Assembly (NCBI RefSeq): GCF_026686735.1
Contig: NZ_CP113432.1
Coordinates: 4,205,001 to 4,269,000 of the forward strand
Length of the DNA: 64,000 nt
Origin: Pseudomonas triclosanedens
Lineage (GTDB): Bacteria > Pseudomonadota > Gammaproteobacteria > Pseudomonadales > Pseudomonadaceae
Direction: 5' to 3'
Shown here: in pieces, positions 1-8,971 of the stretch
Position numbering within the stretch: the stretch's first letter is position 1
Layout of the letters: each line of letters begins with the position of its first letter
Program-made: the position numbers and the translations under genes
Notes under the pieces: model-generated
Databases searched by the model: none
What the model was told of the DNA's origin: nothing
Seen by the model: the letters and a program-made list of their open reading frames with translations, nothing else

Positions 1-978
1 CACCGTGCCCTGGACCATGAAGATGGCCATGATCTGCTTCGGCGTGGCGCCCAGGGTACGGAGGATGGCGATGTCCGCGCGCTTGTCTGCAACCACCATA
101 ATCAGGGTCGCGATGATGTTGAAGGCGGCGACTGCGACGATCAGCAGCAGCAGCAGGCCGATCATGGTCTTTTCCATCTTCATCGCGCTGAACAGGCTGC
201 CCTGGGTGTGGGTCCAGTCCACCGAACGGTAGCCTTCGCCCAGTTGCCTGGCGATACGCTCACCGATATCCGGTGCCTGGAACAGATCCTTAAGGGCAAT
301 GCGCACGCTTTGCACCTGCCCCGGCTGCCAACGCATCAGGCTCGCGGCGTCGTCAACGTGGATGAGCGCCAGGGTACTGTCCAACTCGGCGCCAACCTTG
401 AACACGCCAACGACATTCAGGCGCTGCATCCGCGGTGTGATGCCTCCCGGAGCGGAACTGGGCTCCGGAACGATCAGCAGCAGACTGTCCCCGACACCGA
501 CATGGAAGCGCCGCGCGGTGATATCGCCGACGACCACGCCGAATTCGCCCGCCTTGAGCGCATCGAAGCGCCCCTGGATCATGTGCTGGCCGATGATCGA
601 TACCTGGGTTTCCAGCGCCGGATCGACACCGTCCACCTCGATCGGCTGCATCATGCCCTTGTAGGAAAGCATGCCGTCGATTTCGGTGTAAGGCACCGCG
701 CCGACCACCTGCGGATTCTTCTTCGCCGTATCGGCCACCGTGCGCCAGTCATCCAGCGGGCCGCTGACAGGCTGCAGCACGGCGTGCGGCACCATGCCCA
801 GGATGCGCGCACGCATTTCCTTCTGGAACCCGTTCATTACCGAGAGCACCACGATCATCGCCAGCACACCCAGGGCGAGGCCGATCATCGAAGTCAGGGA
901 GATGAAGGAGATGTAGTGATTGCGTCTCTTGGCCCTGGTGTAGCGAGTGCCGATGAAGACAGAGAGGGGTCTGAACAT
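1..978 (-). CDS. lolE: Lipoprotein-releasing system permease LolE (3' end outside window)
   Basis: Inner-membrane subunit of the LolCDE ABC transporter, which releases outer-membrane lipoproteins to the chaperone LolA. The ATG at 978 opens with MFRPLSVFIG and is followed by a first membrane helix and a long periplasmic domain. 326 codons are present of about 415 expected, so the C-terminal membrane segments lie beyond base 1. It starts 11 nt after the lolD stop, completing a lolC-lolD-lolE operon on the minus strand. It is a close paralogue of the gene at 1681-2934, even at DNA level. LolE rather than LolC is assigned only because it is last in the operon, as in E. coli. Confidence 0.88.
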   Translation of the reverse strand, partial: MFRPLSVFIGTRYTRAKRRNHYISFISLTSMIGLALGVLAMIVVLSVMNGFQKEMRARILGMVPHAVLQPVSGPLDDWRTVADTAKKNPQVVGAVPYTEIDGMLSYKGMMQPIEVDGVDPALETQVSIIGQHMIQGRFDALKAGEFGVVVGDITARRFHVGVGDSLLLIVPEPSSAPGGITPRMQRLNVVGVFKVGAELDSTLALIHVDDAASLMRWQPGQVQSVRIALKDLFQAPDIGERIARQLGEGYRSVDWTHTQGSLFSAMKMEKTMIGLLLLLIVAVAAFNIIATLIMVVADKRADIAILRTLGATPKQIMAIFMVQGTV

Positions 979-989
979 TCGGGTATCCC

Positions 990-1688
990 TCAGGCGGCGA
1001 CCAGCCGACCCTCCTCCAGGCGCAGCACGCGATCCATCTGCTGGGCGAGGTGAGTGTCGTGAGTCACCACCAGGAAGGCGGTACGCAGAGACTGCGACAG
1101 CTCCAGCATCAGTTCCTGGATACCGTGGGCGGTGTGCTGGTCGAGGTTGCCGGTGGGCTCGTCGAGCAGCACCAGTTGCGGCGTGTTCACCAGGGCGCGT
1201 GCGATGGCCACACGCTGACGCTCACCACCGGAAAGCTCCGCCGGCTTGTGGCTCAGACGATGCCCCAGGCCCACGCGTTCGAGGAGCGCGGTGGCGCGCT
1301 GGCGTGCCTCCGGGATCGGTGTCTTGCCGATCAGCAATGGCATGCAGACATTCTCCAGCGCAGTGAACTCCGGCAGCAGGTGGTGGAACTGGTAGACGAA
1401 GCCCAGCGCGCGATTGCGCAGCAGGCCGCGCTGCTTTTCATTCAGCGCCGACAACTGCTCGCCGGCCAGCCAGACGCTGCCGGTGCTGGGCGTGTCCAGA
1501 CCGCCCAGCATGTTCAGCAGGGTGCTCTTGCCCGAACCGGAGCTGCCGATGATGGCAACACGCTCGCCCGGCATCAGCTCCAGTTGCACGCCGGCGAGGA
1601 CCTCGACCGACTGCGGGCCTTCCTCATAGCGCTTGCCGAGGTCGCGGCAGCTCAGGACAGCCTGGTCGTGGGGGGTCGGCTTACTCAT
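990..1688 (-). CDS. lolD: Lipoprotein-releasing system ATP-binding protein LolD
   Basis: Cytoplasmic ATPase of LolCDE. The 232-residue protein has a Walker [10 protein letters not shown], signature LSGGERQR, Walker B LVLLDEP and the H-loop THD, in the normal order and at the usual family length. The start chosen is MSKPTPHDQ (1688). It overlaps the end of lolC by 8 nt, which suggests coupled translation. An in-frame upstream start at 1724 would add 12 residues lying inside lolC and is not needed. Confidence 0.93.
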   Translation of the reverse strand: MSKPTPHDQAVLSCRDLGKRYEEGPQSVEVLAGVQLELMPGERVAIIGSSGSGKSTLLNMLGGLDTPSTGSVWLAGEQLSALNEKQRGLLRNRALGFVYQFHHLLPEFTALENVCMPLLIGKTPIPEARQRATALLERVGLGHRLSHKPAELSGGERQRVAIARALVNTPQLVLLDEPTGNLDQHTAHGIQELMLELSQSLRTAFLVVTHDTHLAQQMDRVLRLEEGRLVAA

Positions 1689-2934
1689 AACGCAATGCCT
1701 CCGCGGGCTGGGTGCGCGCCGCACGCCAGGCCGGATACAGGGTGGCGAAGAAACTCAGGATCAGCGCGGCGCTGCACACCAGGATCACGTCCTCGCTCAT
1801 CAGTTGCGAGGGCAGGTAATCGATGAAGTACACGTCCGCGTTGAGGAATTTGTGGCCAAGCAGGCGCTCCAGCAGAGCGATGGCGGAGCTGACGTTGAGC
1901 GCCGCGAGGATGCCGAGTACACCGCCGATGAAGGTGCCAATGACGCCGATCACCGTGCCCTGGACCATGAAGGTCGCCATGATCTGGCCGGGCGTGGCCC
2001 CCAGCGTGCGCAGGATGGCGATGTCGGCCTTCTTGTCGGTCACGACCATCACCAGGGTGGAAATGATGTTGAACGCGGCGACCGCGACGATCAGCAACAA
2101 CAGCAGGCCGATCATGGATTTCTCCATGCGGATCGCCTGGTACAGGTTGCCGTGGCTGCGAGTCCAGTCGCGGGCGAAGTAGTCGTTGCCTTTCAGGGTG
2201 CGGGCGATTTCCCACGCGGTGCGAGGTGCCTGGAACAGATCGTCAAGCTTCAGGCGCAGGCCTTCGACCTGGCCTTCCTTGAGGCGGCGCATGCGCGCGG
2301 CGTCATCGATATGAACCATCGCCACATAGCCGTCCAGCTCGCCGGCTCCGACGTGGAAGGTGCCAGCCACGGTGAAGCGCTTCATGCGCGGGAACATGCC
2401 CGCCGGTGTCACCGAGACTTCAGGGGCGATGAAGGTGATCTTGTCGCCGATCTTCACGCCGAGGTTGGCGGCGGCCTTGTCGCCGATCAGGATGCCGAAT
2501 TCGCCTGACTTGAGGCTCTGCAGCGAGCCTTCCTTGAAGAAGTCGCCAATGATCGAGACCTTGCTCTCCTCATTCGGATCGACCGCGTTTATCAACACCT
2601 TCTGCACCACGCCGCCGGCGCTCAGCAACCCCTGCATCTGGATGAAGGGCGCGACCTCCAGGACGTTGGGATGCTGTGTCTTGATCTGCCCGGCGATGCC
2701 GCGCCAGTCGTTGATGGGCTGGTACGACTCGACCGTGGCGTGGGGCACCATGCCCAGCACGCGAGTACGCATCTCGTGATCGAAGCCGTTCATGACCGAC
2801 AGCACAACGATCATCACCACCACGCCCAGCGCGAGGCCGATCATGGAGGTGAGGGAGATGAAGGAGACGAAGTGGCTGCGGCGTTTGGCGCGTGTGTAAC
2901 GCGTTCCGATGTAGACGGAGAGTGGTCTGAACAT
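1681..2934 (-). CDS. lolC: Lipoprotein-releasing system permease LolC
   Basis: First gene of the lol operon, 417 residues. It has one N-terminal membrane helix ([13 protein letters not shown] region), a periplasmic domain, and three C-terminal helices of the FtsX/MacB fold ([14 protein letters not shown] and following). The start [10 protein letters not shown] at 2934 is preferred over an upstream extension to 3120 because it aligns with the start of the neighbouring paralogue. With LolD and LolE it extracts mature lipoproteins from the inner membrane. The lolC/lolE pair retains blocks of near-identical DNA (for example bases 1-60 against 1950-2010). Confidence 0.92.
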   Translation of the reverse strand: MFRPLSVYIGTRYTRAKRRSHFVSFISLTSMIGLALGVVVMIVVLSVMNGFDHEMRTRVLGMVPHATVESYQPINDWRGIAGQIKTQHPNVLEVAPFIQMQGLLSAGGVVQKVLINAVDPNEESKVSIIGDFFKEGSLQSLKSGEFGILIGDKAAANLGVKIGDKITFIAPEVSVTPAGMFPRMKRFTVAGTFHVGAGELDGYVAMVHIDDAARMRRLKEGQVEGLRLKLDDLFQAPRTAWEIARTLKGNDYFARDWTRSHGNLYQAIRMEKSMIGLLLLLIVAVAAFNIISTLVMVVTDKKADIAILRTLGATPGQIMATFMVQGTVIGVIGTFIGGVLGILAALNVSSAIALLERLLGHKFLNADVYFIDYLPSQLMSEDVILVCSAALILSFFATLYPAWRAARTQPAEALRYE

Positions 2935-3059
2935 GGGGGACCGATCGAGAAGATGAAAAGTGCGCCTGATGACTGAATCCTTCCGGAGGCTGACTTCCGT
3001 GTGGCGAGGCTTGGCAGGCGGCTTTACACTCAGACCATCACTACCGCCGTGGGTTCGCC

Positions 3060-3635
3060 ATGTCCAGTCCAGACGCGGATGACCGCCGCGAATACTATCG
3101 TATTGAAGATACGCTCGCATTGGAATTTCGCCCCCTGCGTGGGGATGAAATCCGATCCGAAGAAGTGCTTCAGGATGATTCCGCGCTATTCAACCTGCTC
3201 AGCGATCTGCACCTGGCGGACTTCGAGTCGCAGCACCTGCTGCGCCACATCAACGAGCGCGACCGGCCGCTGGCCAGCTACCTGAAGGTAATCAACAAGC
3301 GCATCGACCTGATCGCCCAGGCTCTGACCCAGAGCGTGCTGCGGGAGATCGGCCCGTCGCGCAAAGTCACGCTCTCCGAGGGCGGTATCGATTTCTGCGA
3401 CCCGCAGCCAATGCCGGTAGGCCAGGGGCTCGCGCTGAAGATCGTGCTGCTTCCGCAAGGCCTGGGCCTGCTGCTGCGCGCCCGGGTCACACACTGCCGG
3501 CAGCAGGACGGAGGCGACTACGCGATCGGTACCGAATTCGAGACTCTCAGCGATACCCAGCGTCAGTTGCTGGCCCGTCATATCCTCCAACGCCAGGCCC
3601 TGGAACGACGCCTGGCCAAGGCCCGCAGCGAATGA
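3060..3635 (+). CDS. PilZ-domain c-di-GMP receptor-like protein
   Basis: 191-residue soluble protein divergent from lolC. A RxxxR motif (R-E-Y-Y-R) lies near residue 10, followed by a long helical segment and then a beta-barrel part with LSEGGIDF around residues 105-112. The canonical second PilZ motif is (D/N)xSxxG; here the first position is Thr (T-L-S-E-G-G), so c-di-GMP binding could be altered. The separation of the two motifs by a helical insert resembles atypical tetrameric PilZ (tPilZ) proteins. The next gene starts 14 nt downstream, so the two are probably co-transcribed. Confidence 0.8.
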   Translation: MSSPDADDRREYYRIEDTLALEFRPLRGDEIRSEEVLQDDSALFNLLSDLHLADFESQHLLRHINERDRPLASYLKVINKRIDLIAQALTQSVLREIGPSRKVTLSEGGIDFCDPQPMPVGQGLALKIVLLPQGLGLLLRARVTHCRQQDGGDYAIGTEFETLSDTQRQLLARHILQRQALERRLAKARSE

Positions 3636-3649
3636 GCAAAGGGAAATAC

Positions 3650-3964
3650 ATGCGCCACCTGCTTCTATTACTCTGCCTGGCCGCACCGCTGCCGCTTCTG
3701 GCCGAAACCATCGAAATCCCGATTGGCGACCAGGGCGATCCACACATCGCCCTGCCAACTCACGGCGAGAGCCAGAAAGCCGTGCTGGAGCGCTTCGGTC
3801 TGCCGGACGATGAGCACTCACCGGTAGGCAAGCCACCAATCACTCGCTGGGACTATCGGGAGTTCAGCGTCTATTTCGAGAGCGGCCACGTCGTGGACGC
3901 GGTACGCCAGCACCATTCCCGAACCCTCCCTCCCCAGAATCAGTCTCCCAAGGAGCCCAAGTGA
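3650..3964 (+). CDS. Small exported protein of unknown function
   Basis: 104 residues with a clear signal peptide (MRHLLLLLCLAAP, cleavage probably after LLAE/LA). The mature part contains ERFGLPDDEHSPVGKPP and TRWDYREFSVYFESGHV. It resembles the small periplasmic proteins found next to the PilZ/phosphodiesterase pair in pseudomonads, but I cannot name a function. The start at 3650 is chosen because AAAGGGA lies 6 nt upstream. An earlier ATG at 3632 overlaps the preceding stop (ATGA) and would add MSKGKY. Its end overlaps the next start as GTGA. Confidence 0.75.
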   Translation: MRHLLLLLCLAAPLPLLAETIEIPIGDQGDPHIALPTHGESQKAVLERFGLPDDEHSPVGKPPITRWDYREFSVYFESGHVVDAVRQHHSRTLPPQNQSPKEPK

Positions 3965-4683
3965 CTCTGATCTATGGACATCGCGGTGCCAAAGGCGAGG
4001 TACCGGAAAACACCCTGCCCAGTTTCCAGCGCTGCCTGGAACACGGCGTGACGCGCTGCGAGCTGGATCTGCACTTGTCTCGCGACGGCGAACTGATGGT
4101 CATTCACGATCCGACGCTCAAGCGCACCACCGGCCGGCGCGGCAAGGTTTCCGAACAACTGGCGGACGACCTGGTGACCTTCGACGCACGCGAAGGCGGC
4201 CCGGGCTGGGTGCGGCCCTGTCCTATTCCGCGGCTGTCGGAGCTGTTCGAGCGCTGCGAGTTCGAGCACTGGCAACTGGAGGTGAAAAGCGCCTCGAAGG
4301 ACCGCGCCGCACGCACAGTACAGGCGATCCACCAACTGGTCGGCCGCTTCGGGATTCACAAGAGGGTCACGGTGACGTCGAGTTCACGCACCGTATTGCG
4401 CGCACTTGAAGAACTGGCACCGGACCTTTCGCGCGGGCTGGTCGCCGAATACGCCTGGCTCGATCCGCTGAAGGTGGCAGCGCACTATGGCTGCGATCTG
4501 CTGGCACTGAACTGGATGCTGTGCACCCCGGAGCGGCTGCTCAAGGCGCAGAAGCAGGGTCTGCATGTCTCGGTGTGGACGGTCAACGAGCCGGCACTGA
4601 TGCGCCGGCTCGCTGATTTTGGCGTGGATAGCCTGATTACAGACTTTCCCGGTTTGGCCACTGCCACGATCGGGAATCGCTGA
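3961..4683 (+). CDS. Glycerophosphodiester phosphodiesterase
   Basis: 240-residue GDPD-family TIM barrel with a GTG start. The family motifs are present: GHRGAKGEVPENT (catalytic His and metal Glu), ELDLHLSRDGELMVIHDP (metal Glu/Asp and second His) and LEVK in mid-protein. No signal peptide, so it is probably cytoplasmic (UgpQ-like), hydrolysing glycerophosphodiesters to glycerol-3-phosphate and an alcohol. The GTG overlaps the stop of the previous exported protein by 4 nt, indicating an operon with the PilZ gene. Confidence 0.88.
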   Translation: MTLIYGHRGAKGEVPENTLPSFQRCLEHGVTRCELDLHLSRDGELMVIHDPTLKRTTGRRGKVSEQLADDLVTFDAREGGPGWVRPCPIPRLSELFERCEFEHWQLEVKSASKDRAARTVQAIHQLVGRFGIHKRVTVTSSSRTVLRALEELAPDLSRGLVAEYAWLDPLKVAAHYGCDLLALNWMLCTPERLLKAQKQGLHVSVWTVNEPALMRRLADFGVDSLITDFPGLATATIGNR

Positions 4684-4694
4684 GCAGATTCCCC

Positions 4695-4719
4695 CCGACC
4701 GGCTCAGGCCGCCGGTCGG
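4695..4719. terminator. Hairpin between convergent genes
   Basis: Inverted repeat CCGACCGG/CCGGTCGG (8 bp, 9-nt loop) between the converging phosphodiesterase and sth genes. There is no clear T-run on either side, so it is only a weak terminator candidate. Confidence 0.4.
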
Positions 4720-4725
4720 AGTACT

Positions 4726-6120
4726 TCAAAAAAGCCGGTTCAGGCCGTCGAATGCCGCCACGCGGTAGGCTTCGGCCATCGTAGGGTAATTGAAGGTGGT
4801 GTTGACGAAGTACTTCAGGGTGTTCAGTTCGCCCGGCTGATTCATGATTGCCTGGCCGATGTGAACGATCTCCGAAGCCTGGTCGCCGAAACAGTGCACA
4901 CCGAGTATTTCCAGGGTGTCGCGGTGGAACAGGATCTTCAGCATCCCTACCGGCTCGTTGGAAATCTGCGCACGCGCCATGCCCTTGAAGAAAGCCTTAC
5001 CCACTTCATAGGGAATCTTCGCGGCGGTCAGTTCGTGCTCGTTCTTGCCGATGGAGCTGATCTCCGGAATCGTGTAGATGCCGGTCGGCACGTCATTGAC
5101 GAAGCGCCAGCCATCGTGCTCGACGATGTTGCCGGCAGCGGAACGGCCCTGGTCGTAGGCAGCGCTGGCAAGGCTCGGCCAGCCGATCACGTCGCCCGCT
5201 GCATAGATGTTCGACACCGAGGTGCGATAGTTCTCGTCCACCTCGACCTGGCCACGGCTGTTGACCTTGATGCCGATATTCTCCAGGCCCAGCCGGTCGG
5301 TGTTGCCGGTACGGCCGTTACACCACAGCAGGGCGTCGGCCTTGATCTTCTTGCCCGACTTCAGGTGCAGCACCACGCCGTTATCCAGGCCTTCCACGCG
5401 TTCGTACTCTTCGTTGTGACGAATCAGCACGTTGTTGTTGCGCAGGTGGTAGCTCAGGGCATCGGAGATTTCGTCGTCGAGGAAGCTCAGCAACTGGTCG
5501 CGGGTATCGATCAGATCCACCAGCACGCCCAGGCCACTGAAGATCGAGGCGTACTCGCAGCCGATCACGCCAGCTCCGTAGATGATCAGGCGGCGCGGGG
5601 TATGGCTCAGCGACAGGATGGTGTCGCTATCGTAAACACGCGGGTGGTTGAAGTTGATGTCCGACGGACGATACGGGCGCGAGCCGGTGGCGATCACGAA
5701 CTGGTCGGCCACCAGGCGCTCGACGGCGCCGCTAGGAGTCACGACCTCAACGGTGCGCTCATCGACGAAGCTGGCGGTGCCGTTGAACATGTCGATTCGA
5801 TTGCGCGCGTAGTAGCCGGTGCGCGATGCGACCTGCTTGGAGATGACCTTCTCGGCGCTTTTCAGCACGTCAGGGAAGGAGAACCAGCGCGGCTCGCCGA
5901 TCTGGCGGAACATCGGATTGGTGTTGAATTCGATGATCTGCTTCACCGAGTGACGCAGTGCCTTGGACGGGATGGTACCCAGGTGCGTGCAGTTGCCGCC
6001 GACCACGCGCCGGCTGTCCACCACCGCCAGCTTGCGCCCGTACTTGGAGGCATTCATAGCTGCCCCCTCGCCTGCCGGGCCCGTGCCGAGAATCACCACG
6101 TCGTAGTTGTAGACAGCCAT
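4726..6120 (-). CDS. sthA: Soluble pyridine nucleotide transhydrogenase SthA
   Basis: 464-residue flavoprotein that interconverts NADPH + NAD+ and NADP+ + NADH in the cytoplasm. It contains an FAD-binding [10 protein letters not shown], the modified active-site segment [17 protein letters not shown] (the second redox cysteine of disulfide reductases is Thr, as is typical of Sth), an NAD(P)-binding [13 protein letters not shown], and a C-terminal dimerisation domain. The ATG at 6120 has AAGGAGT correctly spaced upstream; an upstream extension to 6207 has no support. Family length matches. Confidence 0.95.
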   Translation of the reverse strand: MAVYNYDVVILGTGPAGEGAAMNASKYGRKLAVVDSRRVVGGNCTHLGTIPSKALRHSVKQIIEFNTNPMFRQIGEPRWFSFPDVLKSAEKVISKQVASRTGYYARNRIDMFNGTASFVDERTVEVVTPSGAVERLVADQFVIATGSRPYRPSDINFNHPRVYDSDTILSLSHTPRRLIIYGAGVIGCEYASIFSGLGVLVDLIDTRDQLLSFLDDEISDALSYHLRNNNVLIRHNEEYERVEGLDNGVVLHLKSGKKIKADALLWCNGRTGNTDRLGLENIGIKVNSRGQVEVDENYRTSVSNIYAAGDVIGWPSLASAAYDQGRSAAGNIVEHDGWRFVNDVPTGIYTIPEISSIGKNEHELTAAKIPYEVGKAFFKGMARAQISNEPVGMLKILFHRDTLEILGVHCFGDQASEIVHIGQAIMNQPGELNTLKYFVNTTFNYPTMAEAYRVAAFDGLNRLF

Positions 6121-6321
6121 GCGTACTCCTTCAGAACAGGCCGGGACGCCCATCTGACGCTCCCGGCAAAGCCCCGGCACCACATGCACCGGGACGGATC
6201 GAAACATTGGCGCAGCTTAGCCCTGCGGCAAAAGGCTGCACATTAGCGCTTGGTCGGCAGGTAGGCGAGCATTGCCATCACTACATGCCGGCTCCAACGC
6301 TCATTTTGCCCGGTGAACCTT

Positions 6322-7344
6322 TCACTCAGGCACCGGGAACAGTTCCTCGAAGCGCGATGTGGCGCGAGTGCTGAACCCCTCGCCCTGGCGCACGATGAAG
6401 AACGCCGCCAGACCATTGCGCTCGGCAAAGGTATAGCCCTCCTCCGGCCCCAGCACCATCAGCAGGGTCGACAGGCCATCGGCCCGCAACGCCTGCGCAT
6501 CGGCCACCGTGACCGCCGCCAGCGCATGCCTGACCGGCATGCCGCTGCGCGGGTCGAAGGTGTGCGAGTAGCGCTGCCCACCTTCCTCGAAATAGTTGCG
6601 GTAGTCGCCGGAAGTGGACAATCCGAAGCCATCCACCGCCACCGAGCGCTCCACCTGCCGCTCGCGTTCGCCGCTGGGTACCTCCAGCGCCACGCGCCAG
6701 GACGTGCCGTCCGGCTTGTGGCCAACAGCCTTGAGCTCGCCGGTGATCTCTACCAGGAAATTCTTCAGCCCCAACGCGGCCAGGCGCGTACTGACCTTGT
6801 CCACCGCGTAGCCAGCGACAATGCTGTCGAAATCGAGCTGCGTGTCCACCGACTTGCAAAGGCGCCCGTCCTCCAGGCGCAGATGCCGGTGACCGACGCG
6901 CGCACGCTCGCGCTCCAGCGCCGCTGCGTCCGGCACCTGCTCGCGGCGCGACTGCGGGCCGAAGCCCCAGAGGTTCATCAACGGCTCGACAGTGAGATCG
7001 AACGCGCCGTCGCTCTGCTGCGCCAGCGCCTCGCCGAAGCGCCAGAGCTTGAGCATGTCCGCCGGCAACGCCATGCAGGAACCAGCCGGCAGAGCATTGA
7101 AGCGTGACACGATGGAATCGTCGCGATACGTGGAGAACTGCTGATCCAGATCGGCCAGGATGGCATCGACCTCAGCCTTGAGCTTCGCGGCGTCCGGCAC
7201 GTTGTTGGCTGGCACGAACTGCACGGTGTAGCTGCTGCCCATCGTCGGCCCGCCGAAACGCTCGACCGACTGCCCGCAACCACCCAGTCCGGTCATGGAA
7301 AGCAGGACCATCAGCGGTACGATCAGCAATCTTGCACAGGACAC
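6322..7344 (-). CDS. apbE: FAD:protein FMN transferase ApbE (lipoprotein)
   Basis: 340 residues from a GTG start at 7344 with AAGGAG 7 nt upstream; longer readings to 7638 run into the permease gene and are rejected. A lipoprotein signal ends in LGGC at residue 23. ApbE motifs include GSSYTVQF, DSIVSRFN, FDLTVEPLMNLWGFG, DFDSIVAGYAVD, EITGELKAVG, FGLSTSGDYRN and SHTFDPRSG. ApbE covalently attaches FMN to Thr/Ser of partner proteins such as NqrB/NqrC and RnfG. In P. aeruginosa, as I recall, it adjoins the nqr operon, but no nqr gene lies in this window. Confidence 0.9.
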   Translation of the reverse strand: MSCARLLIVPLMVLLSMTGLGGCGQSVERFGGPTMGSSYTVQFVPANNVPDAAKLKAEVDAILADLDQQFSTYRDDSIVSRFNALPAGSCMALPADMLKLWRFGEALAQQSDGAFDLTVEPLMNLWGFGPQSRREQVPDAAALERERARVGHRHLRLEDGRLCKSVDTQLDFDSIVAGYAVDKVSTRLAALGLKNFLVEITGELKAVGHKPDGTSWRVALEVPSGERERQVERSVAVDGFGLSTSGDYRNYFEEGGQRYSHTFDPRSGMPVRHALAAVTVADAQALRADGLSTLLMVLGPEEGYTFAERNGLAAFFIVRQGEGFSTRATSRFEELFPVPE

Positions 7345-7435
7345 CGGTTCACTCCTTCGCCGCCAGGCGCGCGGCGCCGGGCATTCTACCGCAAGCGCGC
7401 CGTGCCACTGTTTCCGCTGTGGCAAAGGTGCGTTA

Positions 7436-7467
7436 CCAAAAGAAAACGGGAGCCGAAGCTCCCGTTT
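7436..7467 (-). terminator. Rho-independent terminator of aroP
   Basis: On the minus strand the stem AAACGGGAGC/GCTCCCGTTT has a TTCG tetraloop and is followed by TTTTCTTTT. It lies just after the permease stop codon. Its stem is identical to the one that ends gap (8928-8955). Confidence 0.85.
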
Positions 7468-7475
7468 CATCTTGC

Positions 7476-8864
7476 TCAGGCCCTGGCCCGGGACTGCTTG
7501 ATCAGGTAGCAGCCCCCCATCAGTACGATCCACACCGGGATTGCGTACACCGAGACGTCGATGCCCGGAATCTGCAGCATGATGCCGAGGATGAACACTA
7601 CGAACGCCAGGCACAGCCAGTTGCCGAAGGGGTACCACAGCGCGCGGAAGAACGGCTGCACGCCCTTGGCCTGCATGGCCTTGCGGAACTTCATGTGGGC
7701 CAGGCTGATCATTGCCCAGTTGATTACCAGAGCGGCAACCACCAGAGACATCAGCAGCTCCAGAGCCTGGTGCGGAATCACATAGTTGACCACTACGCAG
7801 GCCAGGGTGATGAACGCCGATACGCCAATGGCCAGCAGCGGTACACCACGGCTATCCACCTTGGCGAAGGCACGCGGGGCATCGCCCTGTTCGGCCAGGC
7901 CGTAGAGCATGCGGCTGTTGCAGTACACGCAGCTGTTGTAGACCGACAGCGCGGCAGTGAGCACCACAAAATTCAGCACGTTGGCGGCCATATCGCTGCC
8001 CAGCAGCGAGAAGACTTTCACGAACGGGCTGCCGCTATAGGCATCGCCGGCGCTGTTGATGCTCTCCAGCAGGGCATCCCACGGGTACAGCGAGAGCAAC
8101 ACCGCCAGGGCGCCGATGTAGAAGATCAGGATGCGGTAGATCACCTGGTTGATCGCCTTGGGGATCACCTTCTTCGGCTCGGAGGCTTCGGCGGCGGTAA
8201 TACCCACCAGCTCCAGACCGCCGAAGGAGAACATGATGATCGCCAGGACCATCACCAGGCCCTTCAGGCCATTGGGGAAGAAGCCGCCGTGGGCCCACAG
8301 GTTGCTCACCGAGGCTTGCGGGCCGCCGGTGCCGCTGACCAGCAGCCAGACGCCCAGCAGGATCATGCCGATGATGGCCACAACCTTGATGATCGCGAAC
8401 CAGAACTCGGTCTCGCCGAACGCTTTCACGTTGAACAGATTGATGGTGTTGATCAGGACGAAGAACACCGCCGCCGTGGCCCAGGTCGGGAAGTCGGGCC
8501 ACCAGAACTGGATGTACTTTCCAACCGCCGTCAGCTCGGACATCCCCACCAGGATGTACAGCACCCAATAGTTCCAGCCCGACATGAAGCCGGCAAAGCC
8601 GCCCCAGTACTTGTGCGCAAAATGACTGAAGGAACCGGCCACCGGCTCCTCGACGATCATTTCGCCGAGCTGGCGCATGATCAGGAAGGCGATGAAGCCG
8701 CCGATGGCGTAGCCGAGGATCATCGACGGGCCGGCTGATTGCAGCACCCCGGCAGAACCGAGGAACAGGCCGGTGCCGATGGCGCCGCCGAGGGCGATAA
8801 GCTGGATATGGCGGTTCTTGAGACCGCGCTTCAGCTCGCCTTCATGCAGATGTTGTCCATCCAT
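7476..8864 (-). CDS. aroP: Aromatic amino-acid permease, AroP type
   Basis: 462-residue APC-superfamily transporter with about 12 membrane helices. The first helix has the consensus IALGGAIGTGLFLGSA. The sequence is close to the AroP/PheP/ProY group, and its position beside gap and mfd matches aroP1 of P. aeruginosa. It imports amino acids by proton symport at the inner membrane; substrate specificity (Phe/Tyr/Trp) is inferred from family and synteny, not from residues. The ATG at 8864 has GGAAAG upstream. Strong terminators flank it on both sides, so it is probably a monocistronic unit. Confidence 0.82.
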   Translation of the reverse strand: MDGQHLHEGELKRGLKNRHIQLIALGGAIGTGLFLGSAGVLQSAGPSMILGYAIGGFIAFLIMRQLGEMIVEEPVAGSFSHFAHKYWGGFAGFMSGWNYWVLYILVGMSELTAVGKYIQFWWPDFPTWATAAVFFVLINTINLFNVKAFGETEFWFAIIKVVAIIGMILLGVWLLVSGTGGPQASVSNLWAHGGFFPNGLKGLVMVLAIIMFSFGGLELVGITAAEASEPKKVIPKAINQVIYRILIFYIGALAVLLSLYPWDALLESINSAGDAYSGSPFVKVFSLLGSDMAANVLNFVVLTAALSVYNSCVYCNSRMLYGLAEQGDAPRAFAKVDSRGVPLLAIGVSAFITLACVVVNYVIPHQALELLMSLVVAALVINWAMISLAHMKFRKAMQAKGVQPFFRALWYPFGNWLCLAFVVFILGIMLQIPGIDVSVYAIPVWIVLMGGCYLIKQSRARA

Positions 8865-8927
8865 TTGAAGTCTTTCCAGGTTCGGGAATTGGCAGATTTT
8901 ATCGTTGGTATGGAAACGCCACTAACG

Positions 8928-8955
8928 AAAAACGGGAGCCCGAGAGCTCCCGTTT
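8928..8955 (-). terminator. Rho-independent terminator of gap
   Basis: The minus strand reads AAACGGGAGC - 6-nt loop - GCTCCCGTTTTT. It sits between the gap stop codon and the aroP start. Stem identical to the aroP terminator. Confidence 0.85.
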
Positions 8956-8971
8956 CTCTATACCGCCTCTA

